A stretch of 64,000 nt of DNA from Streptomyces sp. TRM68416 (GCF_014596915.1 NZ_JACVWU010000032.1:1-64000); one strand, 5' to 3'; shown: positions 45,452-54,221, numbered from the stretch's first letter. Numbers and translations: made by a program. Notes: generated by a model not told the origin, from the letters alone.

Positions 45452-46335
45452 GAGATTCCTATCCCCCCGTGCGGGGTTGCTTGCGTGTTCTGACGCCGTG
45501 GGGCGAGGCCGGTGGGAGTCCTGGCCGGACGCCGTGGCGATCCGTCGCCTCAGGGAGCGTTCGCCGACGCCTCAGTCCAACGGCGTTGCAGTCGCCCCGA
45601 GTTTCGGCGAGGCGACTGCGAGAGATTCCAGCACTGAAAGTTGTGCGGTTGCTGTGGCGGCGCACAGGATGAGGAGATGAGGCCGGTTCATGGGCTCTCT
45701 TCGGGCTCACGGGCAGGGCCACGAAACCGGGTGTGAACCTCGAAGGCATACCGAGGACATCTGCCCGGGGCCCCGGGCCGCGCGAGACGGACCGTCGAAG
45801 GCGCACGAGCGAGGGGCGGCCCGCGCGGCCATGTGCATGGCAGGGTGACGGCCCCGTCGCCTGTCGCCTTCTTCCCGTGCCCGCTCACCGCGGCCCGGGG
45901 CGCGTCCTGTGCACGACGACGCAGACCTCGACCCGCCGAGCGAGTTCGTTGACGGAGCCCGTCGCGCGGTGGGTCTGGCCTGCGTGTCATGGCGGCGGGG
46001 TCTGCGGCGGTCTCGGCAGGGCGTTGTGGTGCCCGCCGCCACAGCCATGCATCGAACCCCGCCCAGCCCCTTCTCTTCGACCGTTGTTCCCTCAACGGGA
46101 CTGGACGCGGCCGGTCCCGGAAGCCGAACTCCTTGAAGGCGGTCAGGCGCCGCGGGCAGGTCGTTTCCGAGCCGAGGTGCTGCTCTTGGAACACATCCTG
46201 CCCGACACGCCGGTAAGGTGCGCAGCTGGAACAGGATCCCGCGCAACGCCTGCCGGAACGGAACTCCGGCGATTCTTTTCACCAAGTCCGGTCAAGAGCT
46301 TGTGTCAGGGCTTCCGAATCCGGGGCGATTTCAAG
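45452..46335. other. Long gene-poor stretch
   Basis: No convincing gene was found on either strand. A 39-codon leftward frame (MNRPHLLILCAATATAQLSV start, near 45690) has a signal-like N-terminus but nothing else to support it. The stretch separates the two leftward exported-hydrolase genes and contains their regulatory DNA. Confidence 0.4.
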
Positions 46336-47739
46336 TCAGCCGCGCAGGGAGTCGAGCATGTCGTCGATTTTCGCCGCGACCTTTTCCGCCGAACCCTGTG
46401 CATAGGTCGAATTCACCGCTTCGTAGGTGATCCGGGCGTAACTGATGGAATCTGCCATGCTCTTCGCCCCGCCGTCGAGCATCGACAGCACGGCCGTGTG
46501 CGGGAAGGGGGAGCGTTTTTTGATGCTCAGGCCGGTGGAGGCGGACAATTCCGGCGCCACCCCGGCGAACACTCCGGCCCCGATCCGGAGCACCCAGATG
46601 GGTACGTCGGCCGTGCCGTTGGGAGTGAAGGTGTAGGTCTTCACAGGGCCCGTCGGGCGCCCCATGGTGACGGCGTCGACCGTGACGGAGTCGGTGACCA
46701 GGTCCAGCGTCGCCGCGGCCGTGGTCTTGACGGTCTGGCTGACCCGGACGGCCTCGGTACCCAGCCGCTCGCCCTGCACGGTCAGCAGCAGCCAGCCGGC
46801 GTCGGCGGCGTCGGTCTGGGACCACTTCTTGTCCTTGTCGATGGTGTATCGCTTGGACCGGAAGGCGGGCGACTGGTCGCCGCATGCTCCGACGAGGAAG
46901 AAGCCCACGGTGTCGTCGCCGTACTGCTTCTCGATGTGCGCCACCGCCGCGCCCGCGAGGTCGGCCGTGACGGGGTGGTCGCCGTTCGCCATGACGGAGT
47001 CCAGCATCACGGAAGACTGCACGGCGTAGTTGACCAGGATGGCGATGGGGTTGCCGGCCGTGTCGTCGAAGCGGGTGACGCCGACGCTCTTGTCGGACGT
47101 GCCCGACTCGCCGGTGCCCAGCCACCAGCCGTCGGCGGTGAGGACGTCACGATTGACGTTGACGTCGCACTTGCCGGTGCCGAAACCGACCAGGGCGGGC
47201 TGCAGCGCCTTGACCGCGGCCGCGACCGCCGTCGAAGCGGCCTGCGAGACCTGCTTCATGAACGGGGAGTTGGCCGCACTGCCGGGATTGACGTGCGGGG
47301 TCGAGAAGGTGTGGGTGACGGTCACGATGATGTCGGCCGACTCGACGCCGGCCGCGTCGGTGACGATCTTCCGCAGTGCGGCGACACCGTCCGAACCGAT
47401 CGAGGTCATGTCCAGTACGACCAGGGCGACGCGGCGTGAGCCGCTCTCCAGCAGCAGGATCCGGACGTACAGGTCGTCGTGGACCGTGGTGAAGCCGTCC
47501 AGGGGCAGAAGCGAGGACGGGATCTCGATCACGGCCTTGCCGGCCCCCGCCCGCAACCCCGATGCCGAGGTGCCTCCGGCGGCCGCCGTCGGAGCCGCCT
47601 TCCTGTCGGCGGCCGACGCCTGCGTGGCGCCTATGGACACGGCCGCCACGGCGGCGGCGACGGAGCCACCCAGGAACGACCGCCGATGGACCGGCCCACC
47701 GCCTGGCTGGACCTTCTTGCTGTCATTCTTCACCGTCAC
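46336..47739 (-). CDS. Tat-exported neutral/alkaline ceramidase-like protein
   Basis: Exported protein of 467 residues. The N-terminus has a twin-arginine motif (GPVHRRSFLGGSVAAAVAAVS) and signal end ATQASAAD. The mature part carries GLRAGAGKAVIEIP, YVRILLLESGSRRVALVVLDM, VTHTFSTPHVNPG and FFLVGACGDQSP, matching the N-terminal domain of neutral ceramidases in order (HTHSxP metal site and NxGDxSPN near the active centre), though HTH is HTF here. The C-terminal domain of full ceramidases is not recognisable. GTG 47739 is chosen because GAGAGGAA precedes it and the Tat motif follows. A broken relative forms the 3' half of the chimera at 36880. Amidase activity on lipids is possible but unproven. 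Confidence 0.7.
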   Translation of the reverse strand: MTVKNDSKKVQPGGGPVHRRSFLGGSVAAAVAAVSIGATQASAADRKAAPTAAAGGTSASGLRAGAGKAVIEIPSSLLPLDGFTTVHDDLYVRILLLESGSRRVALVVLDMTSIGSDGVAALRKIVTDAAGVESADIIVTVTHTFSTPHVNPGSAANSPFMKQVSQAASTAVAAAVKALQPALVGFGTGKCDVNVNRDVLTADGWWLGTGESGTSDKSVGVTRFDDTAGNPIAILVNYAVQSSVMLDSVMANGDHPVTADLAGAAVAHIEKQYGDDTVGFFLVGACGDQSPAFRSKRYTIDKDKKWSQTDAADAGWLLLTVQGERLGTEAVRVSQTVKTTAAATLDLVTDSVTVDAVTMGRPTGPVKTYTFTPNGTADVPIWVLRIGAGVFAGVAPELSASTGLSIKKRSPFPHTAVLSMLDGGAKSMADSISYARITYEAVNSTYAQGSAEKVAAKIDDMLDSLRG

Positions 47740-48090
47740 AGGGGTTCCTCTCGCCGGGAATTCCAGATTGCTTGCTAATGCATTTTTTTGCACGGCTTTG
47801 GCGTGCCCCCACTCCAAAGGGAGACTCGGATTATGTGGGCTCATTGATCGTTGCAGTGCGTCGTTCGTGATGTCAATTCCCAGAGGCGTCAGAACAGATT
47901 GCATGTTGCGGGACTATGTGTGTCGCGCGCATTTCCATGGATGGGCTGTGGGAATTGTTTGAATGGTTTGAGGGAGTGATGGCGCGTTTTCCGGGAATGG
48001 CTGACCGCGCGGCACGGTCATCTCGAACCGTTACGCGAGCGGGGTTCATGGCGGGCTTTCGCGGCCGTCGGCCTGTGCGGGATCCTCGGC
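47740..48090. other. AT-richer upstream region of the ceramidase-like gene
   Basis: No gene is supported. The segment 47755-47990 is noticeably richer in A/T than its surroundings and includes a run of seven T at 47784-47790, so it probably holds the promoter of the leftward gene. Confidence 0.4.
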
Positions 48091-48099
48091 GAGGTGCTC

Positions 48100-48327
48100 C
48101 ATGCCGCGCCGCTGCCGATGGTGTCGGCCAGTGGATGGCCTGCTCGACATTCTCGACGATGGGCATGCAGTGTTCCGTGCCCTCTGCGTCGAGTTCCGTC
48201 ACGAGCACGCGCGCGTTCTCCGCGGCGAAGGCCGGGCTGGTCGCAGCCCGATGCCGGAACTCGTTCCGGTGACGAGGACGCCGAGTCCGCCGAGTCCGCT
48301 GGTCAAGAGGCGCTCCGATCCGCTCAT
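48100..48327 (-). pseudogene. N-terminal remnant of a short-chain dehydrogenase/reductase
   Basis: From ATG 48327 the frame reads GLGVLVTGTSSGIGL, the TGxxxGIG nucleotide-binding motif of classical SDRs. After a shift near 48240 the next frame continues AFAAENARVLVTELDAEG, the second strand and the Asp of NAD(H)-preferring SDRs. Homology fades after PIVENVEQAI, and the catalytic Ser-Tyr-Lys part is absent. It is divergent from an intact TetR gene, the classic TetR-SDR pairing, so the target gene has been lost while its regulator remains. Confidence 0.6.
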
Positions 48328-48363
48328 CGCAGGCGACGCGCCTGGCGCGCCCCATCCTACGAG

Positions 48364-48386
48364 TTAATGTCTGTGAGCGACATAAA
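48364..48386. promoter_or_regulatory. TetR operator candidate
   Basis: TTAATGTC-N7-GACATAAA is an inverted repeat with 7 of 8 positions paired, between the divergent SDR remnant and the TetR gene. Arm length and spacing fit a TetR-family site. Confidence 0.6.
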
Positions 48387-48435
48387 CGTTTGATGGAGAA
48401 TCCCAGGGGATCGATCACCATCGGCGGGAGAAGAG

Positions 48436-49074
48436 ATGACCGTACCGCGCGGACGCACGGGGCGGCCGCCCCTGAGCGAGGAGCGCAAGACCGAGATCCG
48501 ATGGGAGATCGCCTGGGCGGCGGTGGACCTGTTCGTCGCGCAGGGCGTCACGGCGACCACCGGTGAGCAGATCGGGCGGGCCGTCGGTGTCTCCTCGCGA
48601 ACGGTATGGCGGTACTTCCCGAGCAAGGAGAGCTGCGTACGGCCGCTGTTGTCGGCGGGCATCGATCTTGCTGTCGCCTGCCTTCGCGACTGGCGTTCCG
48701 GGCAGCCCCTTGAACAGCTCTTCGACCAGGAGCCCACGGCCGAACACGGACTCGTCGGCGGCGGCGATCGCGCCACCGTCGGCGCACTGATCCGGCTGAC
48801 CCGTACCGAACCAGGCCTGCGCGCCGTCTGGCTTCAGATGCACGATGAGGCCGAGCCGGTGTTCGCCCGAGTCCTGGCCGAGCGAGCCGGTCTGCCCGTC
48901 GACGACCTACGGCCCATGGTCCGGGCGGCCATGCTCAACGCGACCCTGCGCGCGGCAGTCGAACACTGTGCGTGGCGCACCGCCGACGCGTCATCCGACC
49001 CCGCGACGGTGGAGGCCGAACTGAGGGCAGCCCTGCGCTCGGCACTCCGTGTCGCGGCGGAGGGGCTCAGCTGA
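48436..49074 (+). CDS. TetR-family transcriptional regulator
   Basis: Regulator of 212 residues. The N-terminal HTH occupies residues about 18-65, with IAWAAVDLFVAQGVTATTGEQIGRAVGVSSRTVWRYFPSKE showing the standard recognition-helix ending (TVWRYFPSKE). The C-terminal helical domain is MftR-like in pattern (RLTRTEPGLRAVWLQMHDEAEPVFARVLAERAG). GGGAGAAGAG precedes ATG 48436. An inverted repeat lies upstream and a truncated SDR gene is divergent. The gene is intact although its likely target is not. Confidence 0.87.
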   Translation: MTVPRGRTGRPPLSEERKTEIRWEIAWAAVDLFVAQGVTATTGEQIGRAVGVSSRTVWRYFPSKESCVRPLLSAGIDLAVACLRDWRSGQPLEQLFDQEPTAEHGLVGGGDRATVGALIRLTRTEPGLRAVWLQMHDEAEPVFARVLAERAGLPVDDLRPMVRAAMLNATLRAAVEHCAWRTADASSDPATVEAELRAALRSALRVAAEGLS

Positions 49075-49089
49075 CGGTCTTCCGTTCCG

Positions 49090-49399
49090 ACGTGGAGTCC
49101 TCGTGGGCCCGGTCGGGGTTCCGCTCAGGCGACCGTGCTCGCTCGCCTCGCCGGTGCTGTCCGTGGCGGCTACGAGTCCTCACCGGACAGTGACGAGGAC
49201 AGCACGTGCGAGCCGCGGCTCGTGAGCAGGGGCTGGTCCTGCTCGGCGGACTTCGCGACGGAGTCGGGCTTACGGTCGCAGGTGTGCAGGCCCACGGCGA
49301 AGCCGCTACTGCGGCAACAGCCGATCATGACGACCTTCATCTGGCTCACAGGCGTTCAGGAACTCGCCGACGGCCTCCTGCATGTCGGCGGCGGTCACG
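49090..49399 (-). pseudogene. Remnant of a caspase-like (C14) peptidase domain
   Basis: Leftward frames read VTAADMQEAVGEFLNACEPDEG, then after a shift KVVMIGCCRSSGFAVGLHTC and PLLTSRGSHVLSSS followed by LSGEDSYVA. This order (VV-DCC-SGGF with the active Cys, then SRG-VLSSS-EDSY) is that of bacterial caspase-like domains, in which the His would lie in the lost or shifted segment. The 3' end runs into the TetR gene. Identification is from motif order only, so treat it as tentative. Confidence 0.4.
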
Positions 49400-49411
49400 T
49401 TCACCGGTCAG

Positions 49412-49435
49412 GAGGGCCCCGGAGCCGGGGCCCTC
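49412..49435 (-). terminator. Hairpin after the beta-propeller gene
   Basis: GAGGGCCCCG and CGGGGCCCTC form a perfect 10-bp stem with a 4-nt loop, 10 nt past the end of the leftward beta-propeller gene. Confidence 0.7.
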
Positions 49436-49444
49436 CCGCTCGGC

Positions 49445-50485
49445 TCAGTGCCCCAGGTCGATCCGGGTCACCTGGTCCGCACCGGCCGCGCCGGCACCGG
49501 ACTTGTCGACCACGTACGCGCGGCCGTCGGTCACCTCGACATGGTTGGGGTTGGCCGCCGTGGTCACGGTCTCCTCGACAACACCCGCACGAGGGTCGAC
49601 CACCGTCACGGTCGCCGCCGTGCGGTTGACGACCACCACGTCACCCGAGCGCTCGTCGGTGTCCAGGGACAGCGCCCCCGCCCCTGTGGCCACGGACTTC
49701 GTGACGGTCCCCTGCTTCAGGTCGACGACCGAGACCGTGCCGGCCGTCTGGTCGGCGGTGTAGGCCGTACTACCGTTGCCGGACAGCGAGATCGAGATCG
49801 GGCCGTCGCCGGTGGGGACGAATACCGGGGTGTCCGACTGCCGGGTGACCGCGATGATTCGGTCGCCCGCGAGGTCGGTCGCGTACACCGTGCCGGTGCG
49901 CTCGTTGACCGTGACACCGGCCGGGCTCGCGCCCTCGACGGTGATGCGGCGCTTCTCCTCAAGGGTCTTCGAGTCATAGGCGACCAGGGCCCCCGAGCCG
50001 AAGGCCGTCGCCCAGACCGTGTTGTGGCGCTCGTCCACGACGATCTCCCGGGCGTGTGCCACGTCCGGCAGCGTGGCCAGGTGGGAGCCGTCCTTCTGGC
50101 TGTAGACGGCGACCGTGTTGTTGCGGGTGTTGGTGACCCACACGGTGTTGTGCTCGTCGTCGACGGCGACACCGTAGACGGCCTCCCGCGCGCCGGTGGT
50201 GGCGTCGGTGACCGGCGGGGTGATCGTCCGCTCCACGGCGAGCGTGTCCGGGTCGACCTTGAGCAGGCTGGTCGCGGTGACGGGCGGACGGCCGTTGGAG
50301 ACGGTGACCCAGAGGGCGTCGTTCCGCTCGGAGTAGGCCGACTGGTAGAGGCCCTTCACCAAGGGGGCCGTGGTGGCGGTGACGGTGGTGGTCGCCTGGG
50401 CCGAGGCCGTGCCGGGCAGGGCGACGGTGCCGGCCGCGGCAAGCGCCGCGGCGACGGCCGCACGGTAGGTGATGCGAGTGGACAT
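49445..50485 (-). CDS. Secreted YVTN-type beta-propeller protein
   Basis: Exported protein of 346 residues with a signal peptide (TYRAAVAAALAAAGTVALPGTASA). The rest is a run of about seven propeller blades with repeated VAVDDEHNTVWVTNTRNNTVAVY, VVDERHNTVWATAF, VTVNERTGTVYATDL and TVSVVDL elements. No catalytic motif is visible; such proteins usually bind ligands or partners at the surface. ATG 50485 is selected because it begins the signal peptide; AGGAG lies 10 bp upstream. It is 46 bp downstream of the HWLRFLAP-repeat gene on the same strand, so the two are probably co-transcribed from the iron-box promoter. Confidence 0.83.
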   Translation of the reverse strand: MSTRITYRAAVAAALAAAGTVALPGTASAQATTTVTATTAPLVKGLYQSAYSERNDALWVTVSNGRPPVTATSLLKVDPDTLAVERTITPPVTDATTGAREAVYGVAVDDEHNTVWVTNTRNNTVAVYSQKDGSHLATLPDVAHAREIVVDERHNTVWATAFGSGALVAYDSKTLEEKRRITVEGASPAGVTVNERTGTVYATDLAGDRIIAVTRQSDTPVFVPTGDGPISISLSGNGSTAYTADQTAGTVSVVDLKQGTVTKSVATGAGALSLDTDERSGDVVVVNRTAATVTVVDPRAGVVEETVTTAANPNHVEVTDGRAYVVDKSGAGAAGADQVTRIDLGH

Positions 50486-50531
50486 GCTGATGGAACTCCT
50501 TGTGTAGGTGATCAACTGGTGGGAGAGTGGC

Positions 50532-52229
50532 TCAGTTGGCCGCGCTGCGGCGGCGCACGACGAACAAGGTCGTCGCCGCGGCTCCGCCGGCACCGCCGGC
50601 TGCCGCGGCCGCTGCGGACCACGTGATGGTGGCGTAGGAGACCGGAGCCTCGACGGTCGCGGCGGCGAGGCTCTGCGGCTCGGTGTCCTGGGCGGTCGGG
50701 GAAGTGGACGGTGTGCCGTCCGCGGCGGTCGTCGTGAACTCGATCTTCAGTGAAGTGGGCGGGTTGGGCGCGAGGAAGCGCAGCCAGTGCGCGCCGACGG
50801 AGGTGTCCGCGGGGACCGTCACGTCACCCTCGTACGAACCGTACGCATCGGCCTTCCACTGGCCCAGGATGCTCTCGTCGTCGAGCTTGACGGTGACCGT
50901 CTCCCCGGCCGGGAACTTCGTCACCTTGAAGTGGAGCCGCCCGCCGGGCTGCACCTCACTGGCGGTGATCTCGGCCTTCGCGCCGGCGGAGTTGGTGGCG
51001 CTCGCGGGTGCGCCGGAGGCGGCGGGGACCGGGGTCGCCGAGGACGAGGAAGAGGAAGAGGAAGACGGCGAGGTCGTCGAGGCGGCGGTGGACGTGCCGC
51101 TGGTCACCGTGAAGGCCGCCTTGAGGCTGGTCGCCGGGTCCGGGGCCAGGAAGCGCAGCCAGTGCGAGCCCTTCGTCGTGTCCGACGGCACCGTGACGCT
51201 GCCGGAGTACGACCCGTCGGAGCCGAGGGTCCACTGGCCGAGGATCTCGCTGTCGTCCAGCTTGACCGTCAGGCGCTGACCCGCCGGGAACCCGGTCACC
51301 CGGAAGGACACCTTGCCGCCCGCGGCCACCTGCGAGCCGGCTGTGATGGAGGCGGCGGCGCCGGACGAGTCGCCGCCGCTGCCCGAACCGCCGCTGTCGG
51401 AGCCGGAGCTGCTGCCGCCCGAGCCCGAGCCGGATCCCGAGCCGGATCCCGACCCGGAGTCGCTGCCGTCGTCCTCGCCCGAGGTCGCCGCCTTCACCGT
51501 GATGTCGGCCTTGAGGCTGGTCGCCGGTTCAGGGGCGAGGAAGCGCAGCCAATGCGCTCCCGCAGAGGTGGAGGAGGGGATGGTGACCGTCCCCTCGAAG
51601 GTGCCGGCCGCGTCCACCGCGTCGGTCCACTGGGCGAGGATCGTGCTGTCGTCCAGCTTGACCGTCACCGTCTGGCCCTCGGCGAATCCGGTGAGGCTGA
51701 AGGAGACCTTGCCGCCCGCCGTGACCTTGGCACTGCTGGTCAGCTTCACCGCGGGGGTCGGCGCCGTGGCGGTGGGAGTCGCTGTCGGTGTGGGAGTCGG
51801 CGTCGGGGACGGGGTGGGCGCCTCCGCCACCGTCAGCGCCTCGCTCTTCACGCTGGTCTGCGGGGCCAGGAACCGCAGCCAGTGACCGCCGCCCACGCTC
51901 GCGTCGGCCGGTATCGTCACCGTCCCCGACACGGTCCCGTCGTCGCCGATCGTGAACTGCTTGAGCAGGGTCGTGTCGTCGAACTTCACACTCAGCGTGG
52001 CCGCGGCCGGGAAGCCCGAGACGGTGAACGACACCTCGCCGCCCGGCGCCGCGGAGGCGGTCCCGAGCGTGACTGCGGGCGTCGTCGCGTCCGCCGCCAG
52101 GGCCACGCTGCCGTTGGTGTCGAGGACGGTGGAGCCCAGCACGGGCACGGCCAGGGCGCCGAGCCCGAGCGTGGCGCCGGCGGTCAGCGCGAGGACACGG
52201 CCACCGAGTGTGGGTCTGTGAGACGTCAT
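50532..52229 (-). CDS. Cell-surface protein with four HWLRFLAP repeats
   Basis: Exported, membrane-anchored protein of 565 residues: signal peptide, four repeats of about 80 residues, low-complexity linkers and a C-terminal helix followed by VVRRRS. Each repeat has the pattern GG-VSF-GF-AG--VK-DD-(I/L)L-QW, then G-(V/Y)-G-VT(I/V)P, and ends in HWLRFLAP at residues 116-123, 226-233, 356-363 and 480-487. Linkers differ: Pro/Thr repeats (138-160), Gly/Ser/Asp repeats (251-290) and Ser-rich (376-400). The repeat fold looks Ig-like. Family not firmly recognised. An iron box 53 bp upstream, and the siderophore genes beyond it, imply a role in iron acquisition at the cell surface. Confidence 0.8.
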   Translation of the reverse strand: MTSHRPTLGGRVLALTAGATLGLGALAVPVLGSTVLDTNGSVALAADATTPAVTLGTASAAPGGEVSFTVSGFPAAATLSVKFDDTTLLKQFTIGDDGTVSGTVTIPADASVGGGHWLRFLAPQTSVKSEALTVAEAPTPSPTPTPTPTATPTATAPTPAVKLTSSAKVTAGGKVSFSLTGFAEGQTVTVKLDDSTILAQWTDAVDAAGTFEGTVTIPSSTSAGAHWLRFLAPEPATSLKADITVKAATSGEDDGSDSGSGSGSGSGSGSGGSSSGSDSGGSGSGGDSSGAAASITAGSQVAAGGKVSFRVTGFPAGQRLTVKLDDSEILGQWTLGSDGSYSGSVTVPSDTTKGSHWLRFLAPDPATSLKAAFTVTSGTSTAASTTSPSSSSSSSSSATPVPAASGAPASATNSAGAKAEITASEVQPGGRLHFKVTKFPAGETVTVKLDDESILGQWKADAYGSYEGDVTVPADTSVGAHWLRFLAPNPPTSLKIEFTTTAADGTPSTSPTAQDTEPQSLAAATVEAPVSYATITWSAAAAAAGGAGGAAATTLFVVRRRSAAN

Positions 52230-52281
52230 GAGAAATGCTCCTGGCAGATGAGAGACATATGCGAGTGATCACAAAAGGAGG

Positions 52282-52300
52282 TGAGGTTAGGCTGTCCTAA
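52282..52300. promoter_or_regulatory. Iron box (DmdR/DtxR-type operator)
   Basis: TGAGGTTAGGCTGTCCTAA matches 16 of 19 positions of the actinobacterial iron-box consensus TTAGGTTAGGCTAACCTAA. It lies between the divergent HWLRFLAP-repeat gene (53 bp away) and the Fes-like gene (37 bp away), so an iron-loaded repressor would shut both off in iron-replete cells. Confidence 0.85.
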
Positions 52301-52336
52301 CAGGAAGAGCCGCCTCGCCATCGGGAGTCCGCCCCC

Positions 52337-53533
52337 ATGCCCGTGCCCGCGCTGACGCCGCCGGAGGGTGCCCCGCACCACCCGCCCCGCATCCCGCGAC
52401 CGGACCCGGTACCCCGGCTCTCCGAGCCGGCGTGCGCGCTGCCCGCGCCCGGCGGGACGGAGGCGTTCTGGGCGGACGTCCGCCGCCGCGGCGCCCCCCT
52501 TGTCGGCCCGGACCCCCTGGGCCGCGACGACCACCTCGCCGTGACGTTCCTGTGGCGCGGCGCCCCCGGCACCCGAGCCGTCCGGGTCCTGCCGAACAAG
52601 CTGGGCGACCCCCGCGACCCCGAGGGCAACCTGATGGCGCACGTCCCCGGCACCGACGTCTGGCACTGGACGCTGCGCCTGCGCCACGACTGGCGCGGCA
52701 CCTACGATCTGATCGTCGACGACGGCGCGGGCCCGAGCCGTCGTGCGGACCCGTTCAACTCCCGGGCCGTGCCCCATCGCTGGGACGGGAAGCCGGTCCC
52801 CTACGCCGAACTCCCCGCCGCGCCGGGAGCGACGGACTGGCAGCCGAGACCCGGTGTCCCGCGCGGATCCGTCACCGAGCACCAGGTCGCCGACCGCCGT
52901 GTGTGGCTGTACGAACCCCCCGTCCCCGCACCGGAGTTGCCCGTCCTCGTCCTCCTCGACGGCGAGCACTGGCAACCGCGCCTCGGCCTCGGCCGCCTTC
53001 TCGACAACCTGATCGCCGACGGGCGCATCCCCCCGCTCGCCGCCGTGCTGCCCGAGGCCGTGGACGAACCCACCCGCTGGGCGGAGTTGTCCTGCCGTCC
53101 CGAGTACCTCGCCTTCCTCGCCGACGAGTTGCTGCCCTGGGCGGCCGGCCGGCTGCCGCTCACCGACGACCCGGCCCGCACCATCATCGCGGGCCAGAGC
53201 CTCGGCGGACTCACCGCCGCCTACGCCGCCGTGGCCGCGCCGCATCGCTTTGGCAACGCGCTGGTCCAGTCCGGCTCGTTCTGGTGGCCCGTCGGACCGG
53301 ACACCGAATGGCTCACCAAGGTCATCGCCGAGGGGCCCCGGCTCCCGGTGCGATTCCGGCTGTCCTTCGGCGAGCAGGAGTGGGTGGCCCTGCCCGCGGC
53401 GCGGCGGCTGCGCGACACGCTCGCGGCCGTGGGGTATCACGACTCCTCCTATCGGGAATTCAACGGCGGCCATGACTACCTCTGCTGGCGCACGGAACTG
53501 GCCGATGGCCTCGTGGAGCTCCTGGGGCGCTGA
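52337..53533 (+). CDS. fes: Enterochelin esterase-like protein (Fes family)
   Basis: Predicted cytoplasmic esterase of 398 residues that would hydrolyse the imported ferric catecholate to release iron. The N-terminal domain (to about residue 190) resembles the Fes N-terminal fold, with VTFLWRGAPGTRAVRVLPNKL and VWHWTLRLRHDWRGTYDLIVDD. The C-terminal alpha/beta-hydrolase has nucleophile elbow IIAGQSLGGLTA and the catalytic His in EFNGGHDYLCWR. No signal peptide. It is under the iron box, divergent from the surface-protein operon, and its last 74 nt overlap the convergent phosphopantetheinyl transferase gene. Confidence 0.9.
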   Translation: MPVPALTPPEGAPHHPPRIPRPDPVPRLSEPACALPAPGGTEAFWADVRRRGAPLVGPDPLGRDDHLAVTFLWRGAPGTRAVRVLPNKLGDPRDPEGNLMAHVPGTDVWHWTLRLRHDWRGTYDLIVDDGAGPSRRADPFNSRAVPHRWDGKPVPYAELPAAPGATDWQPRPGVPRGSVTEHQVADRRVWLYEPPVPAPELPVLVLLDGEHWQPRLGLGRLLDNLIADGRIPPLAAVLPEAVDEPTRWAELSCRPEYLAFLADELLPWAAGRLPLTDDPARTIIAGQSLGGLTAAYAAVAAPHRFGNALVQSGSFWWPVGPDTEWLTKVIAEGPRLPVRFRLSFGEQEWVALPAARRLRDTLAAVGYHDSSYREFNGGHDYLCWRTELADGLVELLGR

Positions 53534-54221
53534 CCACACAGGCCGCGGACCAGCCGACGGGGACGTCGACATCCGCGAGCCGCCAGCGCGACAGCTGCGC
53601 GGGGTCGAAGCCGGCCCCGACATGGACGCCCCGCAGGGCATCGAGGGAAACGCCCTCGCCGGTCGCCTTGAGGTAGGCCTCCTTGCGGGACCAGCAGCGC
53701 GCGAAGGCGGCGGCGCGGACCGCGGGGGGCATGTTGGTCAACTGCCGCCGCTCGGACGGATGCAGAGACCGGGAGGCCTCCTCGGCGAGCTTCGGATCGG
53801 GCACCCGCTGGACATCGACGCCCACCGGCCGCGAGGCGAGCCCCAGCAGCGCGAGCCCGTCGGTGCGGGAGAGCGAGAAGTGCACCGCGTGCCCGGCCGG
53901 CCCCGCCACCGCCGGACGCCCGTGCGGGCCGCCGCAGCCCGGACAGGGCAGCCGCGTCAGCCGCACCGAGGCGGCCGGTACACCCGTGTAGGCGCTCAAT
54001 GTCCGGCGCAGCGCGCTGTGCGCGGCCACGTACAGGGCCCGCTCGGCCGGCCGCCGCAGCGCCGCCGCCCGTCGCTGTTCCTCCGCGTCCAGCAGGCGGA
54101 AGTCGAGCGGGGTGTCCGCCGCCGGGGGCCGCACGACCCACAGCAGCGGCCCCCGCGACAGCGCCCGCGGGGCCAGCCCCGGGCCCCGCACCAGCACCTG
54201 CGGAGCGATCGCCGTCGTCAT
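53460..54221 (-). CDS. 4'-phosphopantetheinyl transferase (Sfp/EntD type)
   Basis: Enzyme of 253 residues that activates the carrier proteins of the siderophore pathway by adding phosphopantetheine from CoA. Conserved elements are RTLSAYTGVPAASVRL, GHAVHFSLSRTDGLALL, PVGVDVQRV with the Mg-binding Asp, and FARCWSRKEAYLKATGEG with the Glu and Lys of the W-KEA-KA-G motif. The start ATG 54221 overlaps the MbtH stop (ATGA). The last gene of the leftward siderophore operon; its 3' end overlaps the convergent Fes-like gene. Confidence 0.88.
   Translation of the reverse strand: MTTAIAPQVLVRGPGLAPRALSRGPLLWVVRPPAADTPLDFRLLDAEEQRRAAALRRPAERALYVAAHSALRRTLSAYTGVPAASVRLTRLPCPGCGGPHGRPAVAGPAGHAVHFSLSRTDGLALLGLASRPVGVDVQRVPDPKLAEEASRSLHPSERRQLTNMPPAVRAAAFARCWSRKEAYLKATGEGVSLDALRGVHVGAGFDPAQLSRWRLADVDVPVGWSAACVVSAPGAPRGHRPVPCASRGSHGRR

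Noticed and set aside
45590..45690. 39-codon leftward frame with a signal-like start
   Set aside because: Length and lack of any supporting context make it indistinguishable from chance.
51420..51480. Tandem Gly/Ser/Asp repeat DNA considered as a CRISPR or microsatellite
   Set aside because: It is in-frame coding repeat making the linker of the surface protein, with no spacers.
52769..53100. Other frames within the Fes-like gene
   Set aside because: They are shadows of a gene with clear hydrolase motifs.
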